Shown: positions 25,671 to 38,070 of the stretch, one piece after another
Layout of the letters: every line of letters begins with the position of its first letter
Position numbering within the stretch: the stretch's first letter is position 1
Translations under genes and position numbers: made by a program
Notes under the pieces: model-generated
Database searches by the model: none
The model's input: the letters and a program-made list of their open reading frames with translations, nothing else
What the model was told of the DNA's origin: nothing
From: Dolomedes plantarius
Taxonomy: Eukaryota > Arthropoda > Arachnida > Araneae > Dolomedidae
Assembly: GCA_907164885.2 (NCBI GenBank)
Contig: OU015496.1
Span: 137,354,503 to 137,418,502 of the forward strand
Direction of reading: 5' to 3'
Length of the DNA: 64,000 nt

Positions 25671-25672
<2 letters not shown>
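24500..25672. other. Anonymous sequence, no gene recognised
   Basis: Moderately mixed base composition at about 24640-25200 with small purine-rich frames on both strands that match nothing known. A (GTTT)n run lies near 25343-25360. Confidence 0.4.
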
Positions 25673-25701
<29 letters not shown>

Positions 25702-25752
25702 CAGAGAGAGAGAGAAATATAGACAGGTAGATTGTTAGATAGATAGATAGAT
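25673..25752. repeat. (TA)n (GA)n (GATA)n compound microsatellite
   Basis: TA, then GAGAGAGAGAGA, then GATAGATAGATAGATAG. Confidence 0.93.
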
Positions 25753-25892
25753 GCGTACACACATGCGGACGTTTGCGAACATCCAAACAAACTGTAACCG
25801 AATTTTAGAAAATTTAAAGTAAATAGATACCTTATCAGACTGGGGAAATTTGAAGAATTAATATTTACCTGGATCGTATTTTCAGTGTAGAT

Positions 25893-26213
25893 CAGGGGTG
25901 TAAAACTCGCGGCCCGCAGGCAGGATGCGGCCCGCTACGAACATTTCTGCTTCTCGGCCAATATATTAGCACGCAATAATAAATAATTAAATAACCGACG
26001 CAGAATTATAATAAGATAGGAAGCATTCGCTAAATGTTTTTTTAATGATACTCTTTTTTGCTATTATTAAACAAAATGCATATATTTATGTTGAACATAC
26101 TGTGATTAGGCAAATAAACCTACGTTTCTATTAATATTGATTATTTTTGCGGCCCACCTATAGTTAAACCTTGTTTGTTTGGCCCAAGGTAGCCTTTGAG
26201 TTTGACACCCCTG
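25893..26213. mobile_element. hAT MITE, 321 bp, with perfect 8-bp target duplication
   Basis: Inverted ends start CAGGGGTGT(A/C)AAACTC, the CAGGG-type terminus of hAT elements, with GCGGCCC blocks just inside both ends. The 8-bp sequence GTGTAGAT flanks it on both sides (25885-25892 and 26214-26221). The interior is AT-rich and non-coding, so it must have been moved by an autonomous hAT transposase elsewhere. Confidence 0.95.
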
Positions 26214-26221
26214 GTGTAGAT

Positions 26222-26395
26222 GATACCTGAAACTTTAAATAATACACAAATATAATTTTCATAATACCTTACAACGTTTCTACAAAGTTTTCAGTGTCTT
26301 ATTGTGTTGGATAACTTTGACAGAAGTTGTGCTAAAGAAGCTAGGAGGCTCTTCGTACTTCCTGATAATTTTAATCTATATGCTATCATAATTTT

Positions 26396-26453
<58 letters not shown>
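26222..26453. repeat. Short unique spacer, then (TA)n
   Basis: Unique sequence to about 26397, then about 28 TA units that border repeat copy B. Confidence 0.85.
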
Positions 26454-26455
<2 letters not shown>

Positions 26456-27094
26456 TAGATGAAAACCCGCGCTTCGCTACGGAGTATATTCAAATTAAAT
26501 ACAACGGTCAGTGTATGCAATTAATGCCAAAAAAATAAATATATATTTTTATAATAAATGCGACAATCAATATATACAATTGATGTAGAAAAAAATATAT
26601 ATATTTATAAAAAAAACGTAACGGATATTTTTTTAGACAAAATAATGTCCAATCGTCTGCCGCTAAAGCAAGAAAATTTTATTTTGTCTATTTAGTTGTT
26701 ATGCACGTGACGATAAATTTATTTAAAGTACCAGAAAAAGAAATCACGTGATCAGAGTTTAATAAATTAAATTCTAAAAATTAATCTTTAAAAATTCACC
26801 AAAAATCAGGAAATCGAAGTAAAGATTCGAAAAAGATCTCATTTTAAAGCAATTTTTATGATCTTTCTCATGATATAAATTTTATATCCCTCACATTATT
26901 ATTTTAAATGCAAACTTTAAAAAAGTTACTAAAACAGCTAAAAAATTTTATTTTAAAACAATCTAAGACAAATTTTTCAAAAATCTCTCTTAGTGCATAA
27001 GAAGAATCGCCATGCAAAATTTCAGTCCTTTAGGTCCAGCGGTTTGGTGTGTGCGTTGTATGTCAGTCAGTCAGTCAGTTACGGAACTGTTTTA
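26454..27094 (+). mobile_element. Microsatellite-flanked repeat family, copy B
   Basis: The most complete plus-strand copy. It begins ACTAGATGAAAACCCGCGC directly after a TA tract and ends CAGTCAGTTACGGAACTGTT directly before another. Shared landmarks in order: TCCAATCGTCTGCCGC, TGCACGTGACGATAAATTTA, ATCACGTGATCAG, and the TTTAGGTCCAGCGGTTTGG block. No open frame of note. Confidence 0.85.
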
Positions 27095-28193
27095 TATATA
27101 TATATACACACACAGACATACACACACAAATGTACATGTTATATTTACGAGCAGCATAATTTGAGTGTCGATACCTGAAACATTAAATTACCTACAAATA
27201 GAAATTTCAGAATACCTTATGGCGATTATGCTAAGTTATTAGTCTCTTACGATGATGACTGGTTTGACAGAAATTATATTAAAGTTGTTAGGATGCTTTT
27301 CGTCATATTCCACGATGAATCAAATTTATATACTATCCCAATTTTCAATTTATAGTACTATCTATAAGATTTTAGCCAATAATGTTTTCCTGAATTATAA
27401 GACTTGCAGCTCTAAAAAATTGTACATCTGTTATAATTCTCATTCTGAAGTTTACTTCAGAAAGTTCTTTTAATGATTTTGAGATAAATGAATTTTACAG
27501 AATTGGAAAATTATTTTCAAAGAAATTGCACAATTTATAGAAAAATTATTCACTGTGACATGATATTATCTACTTTGAGGGTCATTCTTCCGTTATTAAG
27601 ACTAAAAATAATCTCATATCAAATCATTAATATTTTGACATCGCTTTTTCAGTGCCTGCTCTTTATTAAATCTGTAGTTCGGAAATTAACTCCCCAAAAC
27701 ATAAAGAAATTCTTAATTTTTTTAAAAGTAATATTTAATATTATTACTGAAATCTCTTTAAAGACATACTTTCATAAAATGTGTTTTCTTATAGATGAGA
27801 AAATTAATTGCAGAGTCATAGTTTTATTAGATATGGCATATTTTTAATTAAGATGTAGATCAGAATGTATTATGCATAGTTTGATACATTAGTTTTCGGA
27901 TAATATTAATTTTTCTGTCGGGTCATCAATTACAGGCTCTCAGACGCATACATGTGAATAATATATTTTTATCTACATTTACAAGATAAGTGACAAGAAT
28001 GCATAGACCGTTAATAATGATATGGCATGTTATGATACGGTACTTCCTCTATAAAATATGCTGTGTGATTATTACTTTAATGAAGTTAATAATGGCAACA
28101 TGCATGTACGTCAATTAGGTATATAGGTAAAGGAAATTGAAATTTAAAGCTAATTTGGGAATATTAAACATTCCACTTGATTTGTTTTACTTT
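27095..28193. other. AT-rich sequence, no gene recognised
   Basis: Starts with a short TA/CA tract (to about 27128). A 119-codon open frame (27488-27847) is Ile/Leu/Phe/Lys rich with no motif and is best explained by AT bias. Confidence 0.45.
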
Positions 28194-28242
28194 GTATATA
28201 TATATATATATACGTATATATATATATATATATGAATATATA
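28194..28242. repeat. (TA)n microsatellite
   Basis: TA tract with TACGTA and TATGAATA interruptions. Confidence 0.93.
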
Positions 28243-28893
28243 TAACAGTTCCGTAACTGACTGACTGACTAACTAATTGACTGACAGACAACGCACAGAC
28301 CAAACCGCTGGACATAAAGGGCTGAAACTTTGCATGGCGATTCTTCTTATAGTGTAGGGGTGCATTATGAGAAATTTTTGAAAAATTCTCCTTAGATTTT
28401 TAAAATTAAACTTTTTAGCTGTTTTTGTAATATTCTTTAAAAAATGCGATTAAAATAATAATCCAAGGGTTATAAAATTTATATCACGAGAATGATCATA
28501 AAATTTCCTTTAAAAGGAAATCTTTTCGAATCTTTACCTCCATTTTCTGGTTTTTAGTGAATTTTTAAAGATTAATTTTTAGAACTTAATTTATTAAATG
28601 CCTATCACGTGGTTCCTTTTCTTTTACTTTTGTGTAACATGCATACAAACGAAACAGACAAAAAAATTTCTTGCAAATGCAGCAGACGATTGGACATTAT
28701 CCAAAAAATATTAACATACAGTAAAAGAAATGTTCCGCAAACTGTACTATATTAACTGTGCTATATAATTTAGTACGTTCGATTAGATTAAATTTGAATA
28801 TTTTCTTCTTCATTATTTTGTCTATAAAAATATCCGTTACGATTTTTTTATAAATATATATTTTTTTTTTTTTTGCATCAATTGAATACATTG

Positions 28894-28896
<3 letters not shown>
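28243..28896 (-). mobile_element. Microsatellite-flanked repeat family, copy C (truncated)
   Basis: Minus-strand copy starting AACAGTTCCGTAACTGACTG and following the same landmark order. It stops in GCATCAATTGAATACATTGA at the next TA tract, so the GC-rich terminal hairpin is missing. Confidence 0.8.
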
Positions 28897-28934
<38 letters not shown>

Positions 28935-29799
28935 TGGGCGGAGCCGATTCTTCTTCAGAAAGGAATCTCCCTATTGTAATTCCTTACTCAACAGTATAAC
29001 AAAGGCTAAACCTAGATCTGAAGCTGCCTAATAAGCTGGAGGTGTATATATTTGTAATATGAACAGAATATATCAGTTACAAACAGTTTTAGTATCAGGT
29101 TCAGTGGCTGAGGATAAAAAAATATATTACATGCTATTTTTTTTAAATGTTTTTATTGAAATCAATTGAGAAGGTTCTTTTATTTTTTTCTCGTGAAAGC
29201 TCTTTCGTCAATAAATTCTCCACAAATCCTAGACTTACAAAAATCTCCAAATACTGCAGCTATAATACAATTTTCAGCTATAAATGCAATTTTACATCGA
29301 AAAAAAGGCTTGTGTAAAGCATGGATACGCTACAAATTATTTTATTAGAAATGGACCTTCTTTGTGTTTCAAATAAATCTATCACTTTGATCCTGGGGAT
29401 CTAAAGCTAAAAATTCCTCAACCCAATGCGGCTGGCATTTAAACTTTTACCGATTTTTTGAACAGCTAGTAACTTATTTATTTTTCTTCTTCAAGATCCC
29501 TCTGACCTACAAGATTTCTCACTCTGGACAGTTTTTTTTTCCAAAAAGCTATCTCTTCATTTATTTTTAACTTCCCTATAAAAAATATTTATAATTCAAA
29601 GAACATGCGCGGATATCCTTCCAAGTACGTACAAAAACACATGTAATTTAATCAACGTTTTGTATATAGATAAATTATTTACATATAAATAATTTTTTCG
29701 GGAATTTATACTTGAAACAAAGAAAAATCATGTCAGGCCCCCTTAACACTCTGAGTCCTTTTAAGTTACGCAACCTCGTGCAATAGTAATTCTAATCCT
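28897..29799. other. (TA)n tract, then anonymous sequence
   Basis: TA tract to about 28933, then unique sequence. The segment about 29470-29530 (TGACCTACAAGATTT) resembles 52095-52145, suggesting an old dispersed repeat. No gene recognised. Confidence 0.45.
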
Positions 29800-30100
29800 A
29801 TTATTTTCTTTCTATGTTTTTTTTTATGCTAAGATGCACCATATAGGTCAAAATAATGAACGATCAAAGTTTTTTTTAATGTTTGTGACACATGTATATG
29901 TTTTGAATTAGATTTTTTCCCACTAAATGCATGTCTCTGATACTTTGCCTCAATTTTTTCTACATTTACAGTCTTCCATATAACATTATTTGTTAAAGAT
30001 CTCATTGTATTATTTTATTTCTTGCTACTCTCGGGTGAAGCAGTCTTATGAACCATCAAAATTACATGAAAATTGTGAAACTTGAATCCAAAATTCGCAA
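29800..30100. repeat. Diverged direct repeat, copy 1 (pair with 32300-32600)
   Basis: Shares an ordered series with 32300-32600: AAGATGCA(C/T)CAT-TAG, CAAAATAA-GAA-GGTC/CAA, TTTGAATT, CAGTCTTCC-TATA, TTGTTAAAGAT and AACCATCAA-ATT. Divergence is substantial. Non-coding. Confidence 0.65.
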
Positions 30101-30122
30101 TTTTAAAGGTAAATTTGTATGG

Positions 30123-30126
<4 letters not shown>

Positions 30127-30169
<43 letters not shown>
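30127..30169. repeat. (TA)n microsatellite
   Basis: About 21 TA units. Confidence 0.95.
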
Positions 30170-30171
<2 letters not shown>

Positions 30172-30625
30172 TAAATACTATTATGCCGTCAATTTCAGAA
30201 TTTTAACCCTTTTCTAAATCCAATCCTCAGTAATATTGTTTTATCGCCTTAAAACCCTTAGCTACAGAACTTCCCATGAAAGTCGCATGCCTTTGCATTT
30301 TTACACGTGTATGGGATTCAGGAGTTGGTTGGCATCACGAGCCCCTAAATCTGCTGACCCTACAAATAATAGTCACATTTTTTTTTTCCTTTTTTTGTTT
30401 TTTTTCACCATCTCTCGTATAATGTTGAAAGGTGATATTATTCCGAGTTCTTCTTCTGAAATGAACAGATGTACTTTTGTCGCTCTAACAAACGATTGGG
30501 CCCGATTGCATTTAAATATAATTTTTATTCCTTTCAGGCTGAGTCTAGCTCCAGCCATGTAAATATGAGCTAGTTTTTCCTTTCAGATTATAATTTAAGT
30601 ACGTGATGTAACGGGTAAATTACTT
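30170..30625. other. Anonymous sequence, no gene recognised
   Basis: Short overlapping frames on both strands with a T-rich run (about 30379-30408). No recognised motif. Confidence 0.4.
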
Positions 30626-30648
30626 ACACACACACACACACATATATA

Positions 30649-30737
<89 letters not shown>
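30626..30737. repeat. (CA)n(TA)n(TG)n(TA)n compound microsatellite
   Basis: CA, short TA, TG, then about 38 TA units ending at the LTR candidate. Confidence 0.96.
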
Positions 30738-30740
<3 letters not shown>

Positions 30741-31233
30741 GGCGTACTGGATGTATGGATGTATGGTCATATTTTTGCAAAGACCCCACAGAGAGTTTGA
30801 AACACAGCTGCGTGTTTTTCAAGGAAAAGTGTTGCCTGTTTCCACCGCCTTTCAACACGTGGAGGGATTAAAAAAAGTTTTTCCCACAGATGCAGCCAGT
30901 AAAGCTGTCGTCCTAATGATTCTGGAATGCAATAAAGTTACGAAGGAACTGCCGACACCCTGTCTGAGGGAGAGACGCTAGTTAGAACGCGGCCTGGACG
31001 GACGTGTGTTTTTTAGGCTCCGTACGTTGTAAATCTACACGGAGTTTAATTGAATATGTTGCACTGTTTAAATGTTAATTTTTTTGTAAATAAATTTCCT
31101 CGTTAAGTTTTTGTTTTAAAAAATTGGCCTTCGCTTTTAAATTAGGACTCTGTATTTCTTTGTTATGGATCCACAGTAGTATTTTTTAGCAACGCCTCAG
31201 AGAATCGCCTTAAACATTTGTCGTGACGCTACA
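30738..31233 (+). mobile_element. Solo-LTR candidate, 496 bp
   Basis: It begins TGTGGCGTACTGG and ends CGTGACGCTACA, giving near-matched inverted ends (TGTGGCGTA versus TGTAGCGTCA). An AATAAA lies near 31088. TA repeat flanks both sides, so a 5-bp target duplication (TATAT on the left) cannot be proven. A short open frame inside is not recognised. Confidence 0.55.
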
Positions 31234-31247
31234 CTATATATATATAT

Positions 31248-31284
<37 letters not shown>
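31234..31284. repeat. (TA)n(GA)n microsatellite
   Basis: Short TA run, then about 15 GA units. Confidence 0.93.
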
Positions 31285-31992
31285 TATAAACATAAAAGTA
31301 AATTCTCATAGCAATTTTACTTTTGATCTGTATGATAAAAGATCAGAATATGACTTTAATATTGTTTAATTTAAAAATTACTCAACATGCTTACACAAAT
31401 CTGTATTTAATAATATTATTGTTAATCAACTAGTAAGAATAAATAGGCTTTGTTCTAAGGACAATAGGCATAAGCATATTATAGAATTGTTAGTAGTTCT
31501 AAAATTATTAATAATAATTATTACCTCAATAGTATTTCCAAGCACATAATTGGTTGTCTTAGATTTAATTAATAGCATGTTCTGTTGCTAATAATTAGTA
31601 AAAGAAAACTAAATGATTAATGATAGTAAATAACTACTAAAAAAGAAAAAGAAAAAATAATAAAAACTAGTGTAACTATAATAATAAATAATAATAACTC
31701 TTAGACATAATAAATGTCTAAGTTAACTTAGGTTATTTTGTCCTATAACACAGTATCCTTAGTAAGTCTGCTTCTGTGTTTATGTGTTTCTGTTTCTGTG
31801 TCATTTGCTCCATGGTTGCAGTGTTTGTGACGTCAGTCTTGCGGTCTCCTTAACTTAACTTCCACTTTGTCTGGCGCCGGGCTTGGTGTTCTATGATAAA
31901 GAAACTGATTATTCCTTCTTCTGTTTCTTATGGATTGTACGGTGTCGAAGTATGTTTATTGCTCAGATCATTCTTATTAGAAACAATCCATT
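31285..31992. other. Anonymous sequence, no gene recognised
   Basis: Rich in ATAATAAT/TAGTAA words (about 31340-31700), then a GC-richer patch (about 31740-31920). No coding or repeat structure identified. Confidence 0.4.
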
Positions 31993-32042
31993 GGTTTTTA
32001 GACAGCATCGGCACCGCTGATGAAAAGATGCTGTCAAAAACC
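31993..32042. repeat. Hairpin with 16-bp stem
   Basis: GGTTTTTAGACAGCATC (31993-32009) pairs with GATGCTGTCAAAAACC (32027-32042); one bulged base and a 17-nt loop. It could be a fold-back remnant or a structured RNA; nothing in the sequence decides. Confidence 0.7.
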
Positions 32043-32122
32043 TATTTTTCCCTTATCATTTCATGTTTTTAGTTCCTGGCTCTTGTGGTTTTGAGCATAT
32101 ACTGGTTTTTCACTTTCAACTT

Positions 32123-32124
<2 letters not shown>

Positions 32125-32219
<95 letters not shown>
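32125..32219. repeat. (TA)n microsatellite
   Basis: TA tract with TATCTA and TATGTA interruptions. Confidence 0.95.
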
Positions 32220-32299
32220 ATTTGTTTTCGTAAATTTCTACTTCAAAGGGGAAATATATATATATTTCGGGCAACTTAATGCTCAGAATGCTAGTACTA

Positions 32300-32600
32300 G
32301 GATGTTTTATCTGTTAAGATGCATCATGTAGAACAAAATAACGAATGGTCCCATTTTTTTGTATGAATATTGCGACCCATATTACTCTTTGAATTTTATA
32401 TCTTTTCTCTTAATGCATTTCTGTGAAACTTTGCCTTTACTTCTTTTTCTATGATTGCAGTCTTCCCTATAGCATTTATTGTTAAAGATATTATGATATC
32501 ATTTCGTTTTCTTGCCACTTTCAGTCCTTTCAACCATCAAGATTTCACGTAAAGCTCTCGCGATGGCATCTTGACTCCTTTTATTCGCATGTCGAAGGTA
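32300..32600. repeat. Diverged direct repeat, copy 2
   Basis: Partner of 29800-30100, same orientation, about 2.5 kb away. Confidence 0.65.
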
Positions 32601-33259
32601 GTGTGTTGTAAGATCGAGAAAGTGGGGCGTCCTTTTAACCTTTCCACCTCAGAAACTGCGAAGCATTCTTGCGAGAAAATTGAGGCGCACAAATTTTACG
32701 TGGCTATGTAATTTTCACATTGTGTTTTACGTATATCATAAGGTTGATCTAATATGATATATAATTTTCTCATAGCTGTTATTCCATTTTAGCCATTTAG
32801 AAGAAAAGTAAATTTTTCCTTAACACAATTTCGTTTTCTCTTTTTTATGCGATACCTGCATTTATTAGGATGACGTAAATTAATTATACATAGTTTTTTT
32901 TTATCATTTTTTTCTTAATTCATAGGCTAAAATCAACGTTTCTATTGCACAGGAGGAATGTAAAGCAATGAAAAAAATATTCTTTCCCCAGTGTCGTATT
33001 GGTACATCCAGTTTTTAGTTCATTTGGTAGTTCATTCCTATCGTAAATTATTTTGGTTTGTACTAATTATCTATTTTTCCTAGAATTTATGTGGGTACGT
33101 TGTGTTTTAATAATTATTTTGTTGAATACAACCCAAAGCCCTGGATGTCAAATTTACCAACCGAACAAAAGCCAAAAACCGAAATTTGAAAAAGAGAATT
33201 TTAAAAAATTATTTCGTTTTTTAAAAATTCTAATATATTTTTAAAAGTGATTATACAGC
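32601..33259. other. AT-rich sequence, no gene recognised
   Basis: Small AT-driven frames only. The end of this stretch reads into a minus-strand sequence starting ACTAGCTGAGTGGCAACCCG (complement of about 33312-33331), which looks like the terminus of another repeat family. Confidence 0.4.
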
Positions 33260-33330
33260 TTTAATCTTTAAGAAATAAAACCATTTCATTTTAAATCGAA
33301 AATGCAACACATCGGGTTGCCACTCAGCTA

Positions 33331-33997
33331 GTTTATAATAAATACGACGATTAATGTATATAATTGATGTAGAAAAAACAAAAAAATATATTTATAAAAA
33401 AATCGTAAGGAATATTTTTATATACAAAATAATGAAAAAAAATATTCAAATTAAATGTAATAGGACATACTAAAGAATATAGTACAGTTTGAGGAACATA
33501 ATATCTTTTATTGTAATTTAATATTTTTTTGAATAATGTCCAATCGTCTGCCACATTAGCAAGAAAGTTTTGTTCGTCTATTTAGATGTTATGCACGTGA
33601 CGATAAATTTATCTAAAGCACCAGAAAAATAAATCACGTGATCAGCATTTAATGCATTAAATTCTAAAAATTAATCTTTAAAAATTCACCAAATTTCCGA
33701 AAATGGAGGTAAAGATTCGAAAAAGATTTTATTTTAAAGGAATTTTTATGATCTTTCTCATGATATAAATTTTATAACCTTCACATTATTATTTTAAATG
33801 CAAACTTAAAAAAGTTACTAAAACAGCTTAAAAATTTAATTTTAAAAATCTAAGAAGAATTTTTCAAAAATCTTCCTTAGTGCACCCCTACACTATAAGA
33901 AGGATCGCCATGAAAAATTTCAGCCATTTCGGTCCAGCGGTTTGGTTTGTGCACTGCATGCCAGTCAGTGAGTCAGTCAGTTACGGAACTGTTTTAT
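33331..33997 (+). mobile_element. Microsatellite-flanked repeat family, copy D (5-prime end replaced)
   Basis: Matches copy B from about 33345 onward through TCCAATCGTCTGCCACATTA, ATCACGTGATCAGC, the GGTCCAGCGGTTTGG block and CAGTCAGTTACGGAACTGTT. The GC-rich 5-prime end is absent; instead the copy abuts, head to head, a different ACTAGCTG terminus on the minus strand. Confidence 0.8.
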
Positions 33998-34359
33998 ATA
34001 TATAGATTACTAGTAAGTGTACCAGTACTGTTACTAGTATACTGTTAACGCGACTAGTAAAGAAATATCTTAAATAAATCACTCACTTTGAATTTAAATT
34101 TCCAATTGTTCCAATGAACTTATCAGATCAAGAGTCCCTTATCCTCAGGTATCTGTCAAATGTAACAGCAAACATGTCATATGTGTCAAGATGTTTAGTT
34201 CTAGCATAATGCAAATGCTATTCCACTAAATACTTTCCTTTGATACCAACATACGAGTATATTTGTTATATCGCGTATTATGGTCTGGACTTTCACGAGC
34301 TAACAATAAGTTATGTCAGCTTTTAAAACCGAACATCAGGATTCAGTCTAGGCTTTGCT
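33998..34359. other. Anonymous sequence, no gene recognised
   Basis: ACTAGTA words cluster at about 34005-34060. Nothing else identified. Confidence 0.4.
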
Positions 34360-34613
34360 TATATCTTTGGTGCCCGGTACAAAGGTCTGAAGTTTAAAAA
34401 AAAAATTAGATATTTGTTAGTATTGATATAAAAAAATCTTTTGACTGGTCTAAAAGGCTTAAATCTATCAAACTTGTATTCAAAAGTACATATTTTTGTA
34501 CAAAAGACTCAAGTCGAAATTATTGTTCTGCGATTGGTATAAAAGCCAATAACTTGGTACATTTAAATCACTGTTTTTGACTTAGGCCCTTTATACAGGG
34601 CACCATAGATATA
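34360..34613. mobile_element. ~254-bp inverted-repeat MITE candidate
   Basis: TATATCTTTGGTGCCCGGTA (from 34360) is mirrored by ATACAGGGCACCATAGATAT (ending about 34611); the match extends about 36 bp through ACAAAGG-CTGAAGT. The interior is AT-rich and non-coding. Target duplication not identified. Confidence 0.6.
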
Positions 34614-35284
34614 TGACAGACACAGGTTTATACTAAAAAAATTATTTATAGAATAACACGTGTTAAAAACATATTGCAATCGTTTTTGCAGCTCATAAGG
34701 TTCTGGTCAATCGCTTGAATAAATACGACATATTTTATCTTTACAAGCTCCAAATAATTACTAGGGGGACCTACCCTTATTGACACTATTGAGTAAATAA
34801 TCAAAAATTAGAGGTACTTACGATCGTCAGTATGCATTTACACTGCTCAATGCCTTATCACTGCTGCACTGCTCAATCTACGGCCACCGAACTAACGTTA
34901 AAAACTCAAAAGCTAAGAATCTGGTACTACAGTCGAAGTTGATATCGCATTTGAAAAGATAGCAGTAGAACGAATTCGCTTTCTATCTTTTACACTTTAA
35001 CAAACCAATAGCAGTGTTTATTTGATCGCTCAATCTCTAGCTTTATTAACATTAAGTGATAGTCACAACATCTTGACAGAATGACGTCAAACAAAAATAA
35101 TTGAGAAAGAAATCTATAAAGAAAATCTGTAGGTTGGCAAATAGAAATAAAGCCAAGATCACATACAATATTTAAATTTTATTTGGAAAATCATTTTTAA
35201 AGCGATTTTTAAAAAAAGGCCTTGCAGACAAAATATTTGTTATTAGGGAAAATATGATCATTGATGGTCATAAAAAAAAATTTT
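34614..35284. other. Anonymous sequence, no gene recognised
   Basis: Includes a GC-richer patch near 34850-34910 with a CTGCTCAAT duplication. No gene recognised. Confidence 0.4.
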
Positions 35285-35641
35285 CAGGTTCTACACATCA
35301 TCGTTTTACGAAATTTCACTGAACCACCAATACCATGCAATATACCCTACGGACAGAATTCCGGATGCATTCATATTCATGCAATTAAATTCGTTTAGCT
35401 GTTTTGATGTCATTTATGATGCAATTCTTGAGATATATCTAAGAATCTTAAACACTTTAGAGAATACCTTTCAATTAAATTTGCGTTGGAATCTGAAACC
35501 GTAAACAGTTCTAATGAGCTGCAATATTGATACATATTCAAGGAATAGAACAAAACAATCCTCTGAGAATACGTGAAGATTAATTTTAGGTAGTCGCGGC
35601 ACCGTTTGATCAATAATTTATTTTACTGAACTACAGAACAG
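35285..35641. repeat. 355-bp duplication, copy 1
   Basis: Aligns along its length with 36970-37325 in the same orientation (shared ACACTTTAGAGAATACCTTT, AACCGTAAACAGTTCTAAT, GTAGTCGCGG). Short minus-strand frames occur in both copies but match no family. Confidence 0.88.
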
Positions 35642-35755
35642 AATGGTCCACAAGGAGGTAAAAATAAAAACTGAATATGAAGTCTAAATTCATTTGAATG
35701 ATGTTGACAAATGAAGCGCATTTGCTGTCACAATAAATAAATAAATAAGTATATA

Positions 35756-35821
<66 letters not shown>

Positions 35822-35839
35822 CATAAATTACGTTTAATG
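35642..35839. repeat. Spacer with (TA)n tract
   Basis: (AAAT)n then TA tract at about 35751-35815. Confidence 0.85.
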
Positions 35840-36687
<848 letters not shown>

Positions 36688-36759
36688 TCTTCTTCGTAAT
36701 GTGGGAGGTTGGTGTCTTTGGAGCAGTATTTTGCGACCAGCCTCTCATGTTATTTACTT

Positions 36760-36969
<210 letters not shown>

Positions 36970-36972
<3 letters not shown>

Positions 36973-37325
36973 GATTCTATAGATCATAGTCTTATTAAAT
37001 TTCACAGAACCGTCGATACATTGCAGTATGCCCTACGGACAAAATTACTGATGCATTCATTTTCATGCAATTAAATTCATTTAACTCGTTTGATGTAATT
37101 TATGATGCAATTCTTAAAATAGATCTAGGAATCTTAAACACTTTAGAGAATACCTTTCAATTAAATTTGCATTCAAATCTGGAACCGTAAACAGTTCTAA
37201 TTTGCCGCAATATTGATGCATATTTAAGGAATAGAACAAAACAATCTTCCGGGAATAACTGAAGATTAATTCTAGGTAGTCGCGGAACCGTTTGATCAAT
37301 AATTTATTTTTCTGCACTATAGAAT
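36970..37325. repeat. 355-bp duplication, copy 2
   Basis: Partner of 35285-35641; begins directly at the end of a TA tract. Confidence 0.88.
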
Positions 37326-38070
37326 GCTGATAGGTCTTTTAATTGAAAAAAATTGGGGGGGGGGGGGACTCTGTTGATAAATTAAAGCTATTTGTTACCA
37401 CAAAATAAATTTATTTATTTTCTGCTTTTAAAAAAGATTGGTCTTTGGGTTGTTCTAGAAGAAGAAGAACTATATCATGATTTGATATGGTGTGGTGTCT
37501 GATGGAAAAGAAGACTAGTTGTATGGGCTTGTATAAAGCTTCTACTTGGTAACGTGAAAATATAAGTTTCTCTAAGAAGAGGAGAAAACCTCTCAAAGAT
37601 TATTCATATTTAAATCGTTTTTTCTGCAAAGGTGTGGAAAAATTCATGGTCAATCATGAAATTTTTTTCTCATTTTCTTGCATAAACTTCAAAACATGTC
37701 GACTCCTTTCTGTTTTACAGTGTTTCTATGTTTTTTTGTTTGAGTATTAGCCGTTGCTTCACCCAGCTATCGAATCACTTGACACTCGAATCACAGTTCA
37801 CTCGAATTTATTTATTTTTTCCCTCTTAATTGCCAAAAAATCCAGAAAAATCAGTGCATATTCAAATGATCAATTTATGGTTAAAAAGTTTGAATCAAAA
37901 GTAAGAAAAATAGAAAAAAAATTAAAAAATGGACACAGGATAAAACATGTCTTTTCAGTGATTCACTTTTTAGTGAGAATCACGCTGTAAATGAAACACG
38001 CTGTGCTTATATCGTAAAAAAATGGCGGATACGTTTTGTATCGGTGGAGTATGCATTTAGAATTGAAATA
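37326..38070. other. Anonymous sequence, no gene recognised
   Basis: Contains a run of 13 G (about 37356-37368). Short frames of AT-rich codons; no gene recognised. Confidence 0.4.

Noticed and set aside
27488..27847. 119-codon plus-strand frame
   Set aside because: Composition is Ile/Leu/Lys/Phe rich as expected from AT-rich DNA, with no motif or repeat relatives.
30652..30981. 109-codon frame inside the LTR candidate
   Set aside because: About 29 codons are TA repeat and the rest matches nothing; LTRs usually do not encode protein.
32010..32030. CTGATGA-like word in the hairpin loop as a hammerhead ribozyme core
   Set aside because: No following stem II plus GAAA and no cleavage-site arrangement could be drawn; chance match.
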